Shown here: piece by piece, positions 41,245 through 50,511 of the stretch
Position numbering within the stretch: the stretch's first letter is position 1
How the letters are laid out: every line of letters begins with the position of its first letter
Source of the DNA: Ruminimicrobiellum sp045223915
GTDB lineage: Bacteria; Elusimicrobiota; Endomicrobiia; Endomicrobiales; Endomicrobiaceae
DNA: 64,000 nucleotides
Direction: 5' to 3'
Assembly: GCA_045223915.1 (NCBI GenBank)
Contig: JBGUZU010000015.1
Location: 1-64,000 of the forward strand
Notes under the pieces: model-generated
Databases searched by the model: none
What the model was told of the DNA's origin: nothing
What the model saw: only the letters and a program-made list of their open reading frames with translations
Translations under genes and position numbers: made by a program

Positions 41245-41301
41245 TTCCGTAGATTGTAGATATTTTAAAAAAACTTTTATATAATAGTGCAATATCATTT
41301 T

Positions 41302-41388
41302 GGAGAGATGGCCGAGTGGTTGAAGGCGCAGTCCTGGAAAGACTGTTTATCGGTGACGGTAACAAGGGTTCGAATCCCTTTCTCTCCG
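41302..41388 (+). tRNA. tRNA-Ser (GGA)
   Basis: Acceptor GGAGAGA/TCTCTCC, anticodon stem CAGTC/GACTG with loop CTGGAAA giving GGA, a long variable arm as expected for serine, T-arm with GGTTCGAATCC, discriminator G. CCA is not encoded. Confidence 0.94.
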
Positions 41389-41456
41389 TAGGTGTTTTTT
41401 TATGAAAAAACACAAAGAATTGTAAATGGATCAAGAAGAGGATCAAGGAGAAAAAA

Positions 41457-43643
41457 ATGAAGAAATTAGTAGTAGGAAGTTTTGCATTTGTGTTAACTTT
41501 GATGTTAGCCATAAATGTGTTTGCAACAACTTACGATGTTACAGAGTACGATGGAGAAAACGGATTAGAAAGATCCGTAGCAACAGGAGATGTTTTAAAT
41601 TTAAAAAATGACATAGTTAGAGAGAAATACGGTAGTGCTGTTGAAGTTTTGGGTACATATTGGGATGAACAAAACAATATAACAATTAATGGTAACGGGT
41701 ACACTATGAATGGTGGCGGATATGAAGGTTTTAGAATGACAAACTATGATTCAAGCATGGGTGATACCAGTAGAACAGGTACAATAAAAAATGCAACATT
41801 AACCAACTATTCCAGTTCGTGGAATGCTATGATTCAAGTTGTCGGTGATTCGAACGGGCTTGTTACATTAAATTTGGAAGATGTTAACCTAATAAACAAT
41901 GCTGTAGGAGTTCGAAATGATATGTATACGGAACTTAATATCATTTCCAACGGAACAGTGGAAATTTCGAGCAGTGCTTATATTGAATCTTACGGAACAT
42001 TAAATTTTAAAGGCAAAAATATAAATATATCCAGCACTACATTAAATTTTTATGGAGAAGTAAACAATAGTAGTAATTTAACTGTTGATAGTTCTATTTC
42101 AGGAGATGGATATATTTATAATTACAAAACGATGAATATAGATGGAGATGCTTCCGGTTTTGGTGGTGATATTTATGTAGATAACGGAACTATAAACGTA
42201 TTGGAAGGTGGTACATATTTCAATGGTGCCGATAAACATTATTATTCCGGAAACTCGGTATTGAACTTAGTAAATGAAACTATGGATGATGTAAATATGG
42301 ATTATTTGGTATTATCGAGAGCTAATATAAAAATGAATATTGATGTTGATTTGGAACAAGGTGCCGGAGATCATTTAAATGTTGAAGATATAGATAACAA
42401 TGATTATCCTAAGATAGCTGTATCAAAAGTTCGAATTGACGATTTTACTCCAATATCCAAAATTGTGATAGATAAAATAAATATTCTAACGGATAATGAA
42501 GAAGAAGTAAGCATAGAAATTGCAAATGAAAAACCTCAGGAATATATACATTTAGCAAGAAACAAAGCATTCAGTACATATTACGGATATAATGTAAAAA
42601 TTTCTTCTTCTGGAAGTACTCCGGGAGAGATAAACATAGTTAGGGCTTCCGATAATTCCGACTCTTCAAATGTAGATTACGGAAACACATTAATATTCTC
42701 AAGAATAGATGATAAAGCAAGAAATCCCAAATTGTTACAATCTAAAGTAGCAATAGCAGGATCAAATATATCTCAAGATGAAATATTTACAACGGTATTT
42801 AACAATGCAGGAAACTATACATTCTTCCAAAAACAAGGTTCAAATGCCGGAGATGTAGAAGATAGAGCAGCTCCTACATTATGGGTAAAAGCTTTCGGAA
42901 GTAAAGAAGATGTAGATTTGAAAGAATATACAAAGGTAGAAACTACATATTACGGTGCAGTTGTAGGATTGGACTGGGACAGACAATATACCGATAACTT
43001 TGATGCAACATACGGAGTATTTGCAAGTTATGTAGGCGGTAAATTGAAAGATGATGATTGGGATAATGAAGTAAAACAAAGTGGCGGATATATCGGTGCA
43101 AGAGCAAACTGGTATTTCGGTAAATTGTTTGTTAACGGAATGATAGATTATGCATTAATACAAAACACAGCAGATACAACAGATGATTCCAACGATTTCA
43201 ATTCACAAGTTGCAGGACTTGCAGCAAGAGTAGGATACAACTTTGAAGTAGCAAATAAGAGTTTTACAATACAGCCTAATTTAGGATTAACAGGTAAATA
43301 TATAATAACAGATGATTATGATACGATAGTGGACGGAAATAAGATAAAGTTATCGATAGATAACATAACAAACATAACAATAGAGCCGGGCTTAAAATTG
43401 GCAAAGAATTTAGGGAAATGTTGGATATTAACCGGTGAAGGAAAATATGTAATAGAAAATGTTAGCGGAGATGTAACGGCAGATGATATAGTATTACCTG
43501 ATACAAGCTATGACAATTTCGCAAATGTAGGATTGGGAATAGAGAAAATATGGGGATATACAGTATTGAATTTGAAAGCAAATAAGACATTCGGCGGAAG
43601 AGACGGATTCATAATAAATGCAGGAATAGAATTTAAATTTTAA
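41457..43643 (+). CDS. Autotransporter (type V secretion) with C-terminal beta-barrel
   Basis: 728 residues. Signal peptide KKLVVGSFAFVLTLMLAINVFA. Residues 25 to about 440 form a Gly/Asn/Ser/Thr-rich passenger of beta-helix type (NITINGNGYTMNGGGY, GTIKNATLTNY, LNLEDVNLINNAVG). A linker leads to a barrel of about 260 residues starting near APTLWVKAFGSKED, a typical opening of the autotransporter domain. It ends NAGIEFKF with terminal Phe. The passenger would be surface-exposed, perhaps adhesive. No protease motif is seen. It is followed after 29 bases by an OmpA lipoprotein gene. Confidence 0.85.
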   Translation: MKKLVVGSFAFVLTLMLAINVFATTYDVTEYDGENGLERSVATGDVLNLKNDIVREKYGSAVEVLGTYWDEQNNITINGNGYTMNGGGYEGFRMTNYDSSMGDTSRTGTIKNATLTNYSSSWNAMIQVVGDSNGLVTLNLEDVNLINNAVGVRNDMYTELNIISNGTVEISSSAYIESYGTLNFKGKNINISSTTLNFYGEVNNSSNLTVDSSISGDGYIYNYKTMNIDGDASGFGGDIYVDNGTINVLEGGTYFNGADKHYYSGNSVLNLVNETMDDVNMDYLVLSRANIKMNIDVDLEQGAGDHLNVEDIDNNDYPKIAVSKVRIDDFTPISKIVIDKINILTDNEEEVSIEIANEKPQEYIHLARNKAFSTYYGYNVKISSSGSTPGEINIVRASDNSDSSNVDYGNTLIFSRIDDKARNPKLLQSKVAIAGSNISQDEIFTTVFNNAGNYTFFQKQGSNAGDVEDRAAPTLWVKAFGSKEDVDLKEYTKVETTYYGAVVGLDWDRQYTDNFDATYGVFASYVGGKLKDDDWDNEVKQSGGYIGARANWYFGKLFVNGMIDYALIQNTADTTDDSNDFNSQVAGLAARVGYNFEVANKSFTIQPNLGLTGKYIITDDYDTIVDGNKIKLSIDNITNITIEPGLKLAKNLGKCWILTGEGKYVIENVSGDVTADDIVLPDTSYDNFANVGLGIEKIWGYTVLNLKANKTFGGRDGFIINAGIEFKF

Positions 43644-43672
43644 GTAACAGGTAAAAAAGGAGATAAGATATA

Positions 43673-44344
43673 ATGAAGAATATATTAAGTTTAGTAATGA
43701 TGTTGTTGTTGGCAGTATGTGTAACAAGTTGCGGTTCAAAATATGCAAGACCGGACAGATGTGTATGTGAATTAGGAGATCCGGCACCGGTAGTAGCACC
43801 TGCACCCGTTCCTGAACCTGAACCGGAGCCAGAACCAGAACCGGAACCTGTACAGGCGATAAAAGAAGTTATACAAGAAGCTGTAAAAGAAGAAAAGAAA
43901 GAATTTACAATAGATTTTGAAAAGATAGCAAATCAAAGTTTGTTTGAATTTAACTCCGATAAGATATCGGAAGATAATCATGCAGGATTAGATGTAGTAG
44001 CAAAATTCTTACAAGAAACACCTAATGTAACAGTAAAAATAGAAGGACATACTGATAATATCGGATCACAAGAATATAATCAGGACTTGTCTGAAAGAAG
44101 AGCAAAATCTGTAGCTAAATACTTGATTGATAAGGGAGTAGAAGAAGACAGAGTAACAACTGAAGGTTTCGGATTCTCAAAACCGATAGCAAGCAACAAG
44201 ACTGCAGAAGGAAGAGCAAAGAACAGAAGAACAGAGATGAAATTTAAGATAAGTGATGTGGAAGGTAGCGCCGAAGTAACAAAATCGGGTGAATTAAAAG
44301 AAGTTGTACAAGAAGAATCAGGTGAAGCTTCAGCTGCAAAATAA
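43673..44344 (+). CDS. OmpA/Pal-type peptidoglycan-associated lipoprotein
   Basis: 223 residues. Lipoprotein signal ends VCVTSCGS with the acylated Cys near residue 20. A Pro-Glu repeat (about residues 45-60) forms a stiff linker. The OmpA domain has LFEFNSDKIS, IEGHTDNIGS and NQDLSERRAKSVAKYLIDKG plus GRAKNRRTEM, the peptidoglycan-binding signature. It tethers the outer membrane to the wall. An acidic tail of about 30 residues follows. Co-oriented with the autotransporter and ended by a terminator. Confidence 0.9.
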   Translation: MKNILSLVMMLLLAVCVTSCGSKYARPDRCVCELGDPAPVVAPAPVPEPEPEPEPEPEPVQAIKEVIQEAVKEEKKEFTIDFEKIANQSLFEFNSDKISEDNHAGLDVVAKFLQETPNVTVKIEGHTDNIGSQEYNQDLSERRAKSVAKYLIDKGVEEDRVTTEGFGFSKPIASNKTAEGRAKNRRTEMKFKISDVEGSAEVTKSGELKEVVQEESGEASAAK

Positions 44345-44367
44345 GAATAAAAGCAGAACATAGATAT

Positions 44368-44402
44368 AAAAAAGACAGGGAATAAAATCCCTGTCTTTTT
44401 TT
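44368..44402. terminator. Terminator after the OmpA lipoprotein gene
   Basis: AAAAGACAGGGA (44370-44381), loop ATAAAA, TCCCTGTCTTTT (44388-44399) and further T. Perfect 12-bp stem flanked by A and T runs. Confidence 0.85.
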
Positions 44403-44448
44403 GTTCATCATTGTGAGCAGACTTGTCGTCGTGGCAATCCGGTGCCGT

Positions 44449-44474
44449 GTCATCCCGCACTTGATGCGGGATCT
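44449..44474. repeat. REP-like palindrome ATCCCGCA-CTTGA-TGCGGGAT
   Basis: Perfect 8-bp arms (44452-44459 and 44465-44472) in an AT-rich genome, followed by further GC-rich sequence. Strings of this type recur between genes in very different bacteria. Adjacent at 44495-44518 lies a run of AACCTATAACCCAATAACC units, the same repeat unit that flanks the IVS-type gene at 59.6 kb. Confidence 0.6.
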
Positions 44475-44518
44475 TGTCGTTGCCGCTAGTCGTTCAACCT
44501 ATAACCCAATAACCTATA

Positions 44519-45253
44519 CTAATTGATTGCCTTTGGAAATCCGCTATTGTGCGTGGCATCTTCAATAATTACACAATTCGATTTATCTACACTTTCCAAT
44601 GTTAGTTGATAGGGGATGATTTTATCTTTTTTACCTATATAGTGAGTTTGTTCTATATCCGGGGTAGTATCTAAATCCAAAGAATCTTTTAACGGAACAT
44701 AATTAAAATATGTTGTCCATCTTGTATGATTTAAAAGTCCGGCAATGGTTACCCATTTAACAATATTCAAATCTTGTTGATATTGATTTATTATAAGTCC
44801 GCAAATTAAAGCTCCGCCTGAATAACCTATTAAAATAACTTTTTTATCACCTGCAATTTGTTTTATTGCCTGGGCCATGTTGTCGACTATTTTTTGTGAA
44901 AACCTGCCGGTTGTCCAGTCAATGCTATTATAATTGTTACTTTTAATATACTGGCATGGTCTTGCCAAATATACGACATTGGCATTGGTGTCGTTAAAAG
45001 CAATATTTCTTAAAAAATAACTTTTGGGTGTAGGGTCTGTCGTAGGATAACCGTTAGAAGTGTATGCATGACCGTCACCTTCAACATAAATTCTTATCGG
45101 CAAACTTTCATCTTCTATTTTTTGCCAACTTGCCAAAACATAGTCGTCCGTAGTTATTTCTTTATATATAAAATTTTCGGGAGGTTTTGTTTGTATTGTG
45201 GAACAAGAACAGAATAAAAAGATAAAAGATAAAAATATAAAAAATTTTCTCAT
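44519..45253 (-). CDS. Putative lipoprotein with alpha/beta-hydrolase fold
   Basis: 244 residues. A hydrophobic signal FFIFLSFIFLFCSCS holds a likely lipobox with Cys near 18. The mature part shows an alpha/beta-hydrolase pattern: IRIYVEGDGHAY, VVYLARPCQYI, the nucleophile elbow ILIGYSGGALI with Ser, and a possible Asp/His pair towards the end (KKDKIIP and DATHNSG). It may be an envelope esterase or lipase. It begins two bases after the dehydrogenase gene stop, forming an operon of three on the minus strand with the HAD phosphatase. Confidence 0.7.
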   Translation of the reverse strand: MRKFFIFLSFIFLFCSCSTIQTKPPENFIYKEITTDDYVLASWQKIEDESLPIRIYVEGDGHAYTSNGYPTTDPTPKSYFLRNIAFNDTNANVVYLARPCQYIKSNNYNSIDWTTGRFSQKIVDNMAQAIKQIAGDKKVILIGYSGGALICGLIINQYQQDLNIVKWVTIAGLLNHTRWTTYFNYVPLKDSLDLDTTPDIEQTHYIGKKDKIIPYQLTLESVDKSNCVIIEDATHNSGFPKAIN

Positions 45254-45254
45254 G

Positions 45255-46310
45255 TTATTTTATTACCTGTTTTAGTATATCATCGGTTTCAATAAATTTT
45301 ATTGCCTTATCAAAAGAATCTTGTTCCGATAAAATCGTATAATAATTTTGTTTTATTGCAGGTGCAAGTTTTAATGCCTTTATAAAATCTTCTTTATTTA
45401 TCGGGTCTTGAGCTACGAAATTAAAAAATCCGGTTTTTAACAAGAAATCTTTTACTTTATCTTGTTGATTATTTTGTAATAATGAACATAAATAAGTTGC
45501 TGTTCCCACCTGCAAACCGTGCATTTTTTGGTTGGTACAAACCGCATCAAGAGCATGAGATATTAAATGTTCGCTTCCGCTTGCCGGTCTTGAAGATCCG
45601 GCAATTTCCATCGCTATACCGCTTAACACAAGCGAGTTTACCATTCTGTATTTAAATTCGTTATCTTCAGGTTTTAAGTCGTTACATAAATATACTATAT
45701 CCAACGAATTGTGTGCCATAAGACCTGCAAAATCGTTAAAATATTCATGTCCTTTTAAAAATGATTGTTTCCAATCGTGAAGTGCCGTAATTTTTGAAAT
45801 AGTGTCACCTATACCGGAATATATTGAAGATTTCGGAGCGTTGGATATTACATCGATGTCTGCAACTACTCCGTAAGGTATTGTAGATTTTACACTTTTT
45901 CTTTTTCCGGCAACAAGTAAAGAAGTGTTCGGACTGCAAAAACCGTCGTTAGATACCGATGTCGGAACTGTTATATAAGGCAATTTCAGTATATGTGCAC
46001 AATATTTCCCGTAATCAAGCGCTTTACCTCCGCCTATACCTAATAACACTTTAGTGGTGGACGGAATTTTAAATGCGGTATGTATGGCATTTTCTATATT
46101 TATATCTGAAATGTTATCTTTATGAACAATTTTTATGTTATACTTTTCGAGTCCCGAATAAAGTTTGTCCGCAACTATATTTTCTATACCGTCACTGAAA
46201 AACAAAGCAACTTCGGTAAAGTTCCTGTCAACGAGATATTTGCCTATTTTTGCAATTTTCCCGTTACCGATTTTAAGTAAAGAAGGAATATTTATTTCTT
46301 TATTATTCAT
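45255..46310 (-). CDS. sn-Glycerol-1-phosphate dehydrogenase family protein (AraM/EgsA-like)
   Basis: 351 residues of the iron/zinc alcohol-dehydrogenase-like superfamily. GIGGGKALDYGKY (NAD site), VPTSVSNDGFCSPN, GIGDTISK, GSEHLISHALD and MHGLQVG match glycerol-1-phosphate dehydrogenases, including metal-binding His. Such enzymes make sn-glycerol 1-phosphate, the backbone of archaeal lipids, and in Bacillus (AraM) a heptaprenylglycerol phosphate. Its start overlaps the HAD phosphatase end by eight bases. The product in this bacterium is unknown; a relation to the nearby lipid enzymes is inference. Confidence 0.8.
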   Translation of the reverse strand: MNNKEINIPSLLKIGNGKIAKIGKYLVDRNFTEVALFFSDGIENIVADKLYSGLEKYNIKIVHKDNISDINIENAIHTAFKIPSTTKVLLGIGGGKALDYGKYCAHILKLPYITVPTSVSNDGFCSPNTSLLVAGKRKSVKSTIPYGVVADIDVISNAPKSSIYSGIGDTISKITALHDWKQSFLKGHEYFNDFAGLMAHNSLDIVYLCNDLKPEDNEFKYRMVNSLVLSGIAMEIAGSSRPASGSEHLISHALDAVCTNQKMHGLQVGTATYLCSLLQNNQQDKVKDFLLKTGFFNFVAQDPINKEDFIKALKLAPAIKQNYYTILSEQDSFDKAIKFIETDDILKQVIK

Positions 46311-46968
46311 ATATGCTCCTGATATAATTTAAAATGTCGGTAAAATCTTTAAAAGGTTCCGTCTTTATATTTTCTTTCTTGCATAATTCCAAAAGCATAT
46401 CTTTTGCAAAAACGACATCTGCGATTTTGGCGGATTTAAAGTCCGGTTTCCCGTCACCGGCATATATGGTGAAAAAACCGTCATCTTTTAATTTTTGAAC
46501 TATTTTTTCTTTGGATATTCCCGTGTTTGAATTATAGTAAGGTGAAGTTTCTTCGGGAGCAACAAGTTTCATGCCGTCTTGTTGAGAATATGTTGCATCG
46601 TTTGAAACCAAGATAATATTATATTTCGATAAAGTGTCGGCAATTCTTTTTTTTATGTAATAGTTTGTTCCCGCACTGCAAATATAAAAAGGAATTTTTT
46701 TCTCCATACAATATTTTGCCGTATCGTAAAAGTACGAATCAACTTCTATTGTGGAAATAAAGTCGTCTAATTCCTGTTGGGTTAAATGTATTTGAGAAAA
46801 TATTCCGGTAAGTGCATCAATGTGCTTTATTTTCCCGTTAAGATAATCGTTCCACGGTGCAAGAGCATCTTTTTTATCTTTTAAAAGAGTATCTATTACC
46901 ATATAAAAGAAATCTTTTTTTGATATTGTTCCGTCAAAATCACTTATTAAAACAATTTTATTTTTCAT
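46303..46968 (-). CDS. HAD-IB family phosphatase (MtnX-like)
   Basis: 221 residues. Motif I ISDFDGTISKKDFF with two Asp, motif II ICSAGTNYYIKK, a Lys in SKEKIVQKL, motif III YAGDGKPDFKSA. It resembles MtnX and the eukaryote-like PSP/PHOSPHO1 group that dephosphorylates small phosphoesters. It heads a minus-strand operon with the glycerol-1-phosphate dehydrogenase and the lipoprotein hydrolase, so a phosphoglycerol substrate is possible. TATAAT on the minus strand ends eight bases before the ATG and no Shine-Dalgarno is visible, another leaderless-type start. Confidence 0.8.
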   Translation of the reverse strand: MKNKIVLISDFDGTISKKDFFYMVIDTLLKDKKDALAPWNDYLNGKIKHIDALTGIFSQIHLTQQELDDFISTIEVDSYFYDTAKYCMEKKIPFYICSAGTNYYIKKRIADTLSKYNIILVSNDATYSQQDGMKLVAPEETSPYYNSNTGISKEKIVQKLKDDGFFTIYAGDGKPDFKSAKIADVVFAKDMLLELCKKENIKTEPFKDFTDILNYIRSIYE

Positions 46969-46976
46969 AATAATTT

Positions 46977-46982
46977 ATTATA
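46977..46982 (-). promoter_or_regulatory. -10 box before the HAD phosphatase gene
   Basis: Minus strand TATAAT (46982-46977), eight bases before the ATG at 46968. The expected transcription start is about two bases ahead of the start codon. The -35 region is weak (ATTAAA at 17 bases). Confidence 0.5.
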
Positions 46983-47065
46983 TAAAATTTAGAGTAAATT
47001 TTAATTAAAAAAGCAACATGTTTTTCCTTGATTTACCTTATAGTATTTTTATAAAATTATATGGT

Positions 47066-47074
47066 TGTTATAAT
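47066..47074 (+). promoter_or_regulatory. Extended -10 before the MFS-acyltransferase gene
   Basis: TGTTATAAT (TG at 47066-47067, hexamer 47069-47074), giving a predicted leader of about 17 bases to the ATG at 47098. The -35 is weak. Confidence 0.5.
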
Positions 47075-47097
47075 TTAAAAACCGGGTTAAAAAATAT

Positions 47098-50000
47098 ATG
47101 AAAAACTTAATGAAAATATTTTTGAATAAAGGATATTTTCCTTTTTGCATATCTCAGTTTTTGGGCATTTTCAATGACCAGTTCTTTAGAATAGCATTGG
47201 CTATTTACATAATGATGGGCGCAAATTCACTGTCGCAGGGAACAAGATATTTCTTTGCATCGTTTTTGATAGCGGTATTTATGTTGCCGTCGTTACTGTT
47301 TTCGGCAACAGCCGGTGAAATTGCCGACAAGTACAGAAAAGATATTATTATAAGAATTGTAAAGATAGCTCAACTTTTGTTGGCTTTTATAGGAATAGCC
47401 GGTTTCTTGTTGCATAGTGTTACGATTTTATTAATAGTATTATTTTTAGCAGGTACCATTTCAACTTTATTTTCTCCGACAAAATACAGCGCTATCCCGG
47501 AATTTTTGAAACAAGAAGATCTCGTTGCCGGAAACACAATAATTCAAGTCGGAAATTATATTTCAATGTTGTTGGGAATTATTTGCGGTATACTGGTATA
47601 TTCGATAGATAGAAGTTGGCTTTTTCTTATATATTTGGCGGTAGCGGTAATAGGATTTATTGCTTCTCTTTACATTCCGGAACTGAAAACAAGCACACAA
47701 AAATTTAAAATTTCAAAGAATTTCATTAAAACAACAATAAAAAATATGCATTACTTAAAATATACAAAAGATATTTATATGTGTATTTTAGGTATATCGT
47801 GGTTTTGGTTCATCGGTGTTGTGTTGGTTTACCAAATTCCGAACTTTGCGGAAATCGTTTTAAAAGGTCAAAAAGATTTGTATACATTTTTGGCATTGCT
47901 TCTTACATCGGGAGTTTTTGTGGGAGCATTACTTTCATATTTCTTGTTAAAGAAAGAAATATCCGTAAGATATGTTCCGATATCAGTAGTTTTAATGACA
48001 TTATTTATAGTGGACTTATCGTTTAGTGCAAAATATGCACATGTTGCATTAACAACAAACATTGCATTAACCAGCTTTCTTTCAACTTTTTCCGGTATAA
48101 GAATAATAATAGATGTTTTTGCATATTCGCTTTTTGCGGGACTTTATATCGTTCCGTTAATAACAATGTTGCAAGTGTTGGCAAAAAGAAAAATCAGAGC
48201 AAGAGTATTTGCTGTAAACGATATTGTTAATGTACTGTTTATGATAGCAGGCTCTTCCGTTTGTTTCTTGTTTATAAAAATGGGACTTGCTTTCCCTGTA
48301 GTTTTAACGATAATAGCAATATTTAATGTGCTTGCCGCTATATACATAAGTACTCTTTTACCTGCACACCTTTTAAGAATAATAGCAAAAAGATTTATAG
48401 ATATTTTGTATAAAATAGAAGTTGTCGGTATGGAAAATTTTGAAAAATGTAAAGGCGGAACTTTAATTATTGCAAACCACACTTCTTTGATAGACGGTCT
48501 TATTCTTTCGGTAACTTTCGGAGAAAAACTTTCGTTTGCAATTAACAGTGATGTAACAAACAAATTTTGGTTAAAACCTTTCTTAAAAATAATAAAATAT
48601 TTCCCTGTAGATAACACAAATGTGATGGTTGTTAAATCGATAATCGATGAAATAAAAGAAGGCGGAATAGTGGTAATTTTCCCCGAAGGAAGAATTACTA
48701 CTACCGGCGGACTTATGAAAGTTTATCCAGGTCCCGCCGTTATTGCCGATAAGAGTGATGCCGATATTTTACCTATATGTATCGAAGGAATACAATATTC
48801 CGATTTTTCATATTTCGGAGCAAAAACAAAAAGTAAAAGACAAAGAAAAATTAAACTTACAATTCTGCCTCCGAGAAAACTTGATGTAAACCAATCGTTG
48901 TCCGATACAAGAAGAAGAAATATTGCTATGACAAAACTTTACGATATTATGTGCGAAATGAAGTTCGCAAGCAATTTTTCCGATAAAACTCTTGTTGAAT
49001 CTTTAATAGACAGTTTATCTTTAGTCGGAAGAAGAAAAGAAATATTGGACGATATCAACAGACAACCTATAAGACTGGGAAGATTTTTAGGTGCTATATT
49101 TGCTTTTGCACATAAGATAGTTAAACAAACGGAAAATAAAGAGTATGTCGGAATTATAGCCGCCAACACAAAAACAATGATAGAAATATTTTTTGCTTTG
49201 TCGGCACTGAACAGAATTCCGGCAATGATAAATTTTACCGACAGTATTGAAAATATTCTTTACAATTTACAAAATGTCGGTATAACAAAAGTTTATACTT
49301 CAAAAAGATTCATAAAAGCTTCAAATTTAGGAAATTTAATAAATGCTTTAAAAGAAAATAAAATAGAAGTTATTTATGCCGAAGATATTAAAGACAGTCT
49401 TACATTATTTAATAAGGTAGCGGCATATATAAAATCTTATTTTCCTAGAACATATTATAGAAATATTTGTTCTACTTTCGACGTGTTTTCTCCGGCCGTT
49501 GTATTATTTACGTCGGCATTTAAAGGAAAAAGTAAAGCGGTAGTTTTATCACATAAAAATATACAAGCTTCCAGAGCGCAACTTTCAAGTGTTATGGATT
49601 TCGGTATTATGGACAGTTTCTTTAATGCAATGCCGATATTTTCTTCTTTAGGACTTGTTGCAGGAACATTGTTACCTATTTTAAGAGGTATAAAAGTTTT
49701 TGAATATCATTCGCCGTTACACTATAAGATGGTATCGGAACTTGTGTACGATACAGATTCTACCGTTTTGTTGGGAACGGACACTTTCCTTAACGGGTAT
49801 GCTCAAAATGCTCATCCTTACGATTTTTATGCAATAAGATATGTTATAGCCGGAATAGAAAAACTTAAAGAAGAAACAATACATATTTGGGAAGAAAATT
49901 TCGGTAAGAGAATTTTTGAAGCTTACGGAACAACCGAAACAGCTTCTACAATTTCAATAAACACTCCTATGTATTTTAAAGAATATAGCGTGGGAAGATT

Positions 50001-50511
50001 TTTGCCTTCTGTCGAATGTAAGTTGGAATCTACCACGGCTTTTGTAGGTTCAAGCCATTTGTTGGTAAAAGGTCCTAATGTTGCAAATTGTTATATAGAA
50101 AACAAACAACTTGTTTCCAAAAAAACCGAAGGGGAATGGTTTGATACAGGTGATATTGTTGAAGTAGACAGAGAAGGTTTTGTTTTCATGAAAGGTAAAT
50201 CAAAAAGGTTTACGAAAGTTGACGGAGAAAGTATTTCTTTAACTGAACTTGAATTTAATATATCAAACATTTGGAAAGAATCTAAAAATGCCGTATTAAC
50301 GGTACAGAACAACAGAAAAAAAGAAATTGTGTTGTTCACAACGAACCAATCTGCGACATTGGAACAATTACAAAAAGAAGCTCAGGAACAGAAAATTGAA
50401 AATTTTGTTTTACCGAACAAAATAATTGTCGTGGAAAAAATTCCTATTATAGGAACCGGTGCTACCGATTATACGAAGTTGCATGAAATGTTTAAGGAAC
50501 TTAACAAATGA
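47098..50511 (+). CDS. MFS transporter-PlsC acyltransferase-acyl ligase fusion (LplT-Aas-like) with degenerate ligase domain
   Basis: 1137 residues. About 1-420: twelve-helix MFS domain like LplT, the lysophospholipid flippase (QFLGIFNDQFFRIALAIYI). About 430-625: PlsC acyltransferase with NHTSLIDG (HX4D) and FPEGRITTTG. About 650-1137: an AMP-binding domain keeping YGTTETAS and WFDTGDI. Its ATP loop reads FTSAFKGKSKAVVLSH where active enzymes have TSGS-x2-PKG. The catalytic-Lys region reads IPIIGTGATDY where the next gene has NGKVDY. So the ligase part is probably inactive, leaving flippase plus acyltransferase. Its stop overlaps the next gene by four bases. Predicted role: uptake and re-acylation of lysophospholipids at the inner membrane. 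Confidence 0.85.
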   Translation: MKNLMKIFLNKGYFPFCISQFLGIFNDQFFRIALAIYIMMGANSLSQGTRYFFASFLIAVFMLPSLLFSATAGEIADKYRKDIIIRIVKIAQLLLAFIGIAGFLLHSVTILLIVLFLAGTISTLFSPTKYSAIPEFLKQEDLVAGNTIIQVGNYISMLLGIICGILVYSIDRSWLFLIYLAVAVIGFIASLYIPELKTSTQKFKISKNFIKTTIKNMHYLKYTKDIYMCILGISWFWFIGVVLVYQIPNFAEIVLKGQKDLYTFLALLLTSGVFVGALLSYFLLKKEISVRYVPISVVLMTLFIVDLSFSAKYAHVALTTNIALTSFLSTFSGIRIIIDVFAYSLFAGLYIVPLITMLQVLAKRKIRARVFAVNDIVNVLFMIAGSSVCFLFIKMGLAFPVVLTIIAIFNVLAAIYISTLLPAHLLRIIAKRFIDILYKIEVVGMENFEKCKGGTLIIANHTSLIDGLILSVTFGEKLSFAINSDVTNKFWLKPFLKIIKYFPVDNTNVMVVKSIIDEIKEGGIVVIFPEGRITTTGGLMKVYPGPAVIADKSDADILPICIEGIQYSDFSYFGAKTKSKRQRKIKLTILPPRKLDVNQSLSDTRRRNIAMTKLYDIMCEMKFASNFSDKTLVESLIDSLSLVGRRKEILDDINRQPIRLGRFLGAIFAFAHKIVKQTENKEYVGIIAANTKTMIEIFFALSALNRIPAMINFTDSIENILYNLQNVGITKVYTSKRFIKASNLGNLINALKENKIEVIYAEDIKDSLTLFNKVAAYIKSYFPRTYYRNICSTFDVFSPAVVLFTSAFKGKSKAVVLSHKNIQASRAQLSSVMDFGIMDSFFNAMPIFSSLGLVAGTLLPILRGIKVFEYHSPLHYKMVSELVYDTDSTVLLGTDTFLNGYAQNAHPYDFYAIRYVIAGIEKLKEETIHIWEENFGKRIFEAYGTTETASTISINTPMYFKEYSVGRFLPSVECKLESTTAFVGSSHLLVKGPNVANCYIENKQLVSKKTEGEWFDTGDIVEVDREGFVFMKGKSKRFTKVDGESISLTELEFNISNIWKESKNAVLTVQNNRKKEIVLFTTNQSATLEQLQKEAQEQKIENFVLPNKIIVVEKIPIIGTGATDYTKLHEMFKELNK

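Noticed and set aside
43790..43860. Pro-Glu codon repeat in the OmpA lipoprotein as a DNA repeat element.
   Set aside because: It is a normal protein linker encoded by repeated Pro and Glu codons; no sign of a separate genetic element.
47098..50511. First Aas-like gene as a pseudogene.
   Set aside because: The frame is intact over 1137 codons, with MFS and PlsC motifs conserved and coupling to the next gene; only the ligase catalytic residues are changed.
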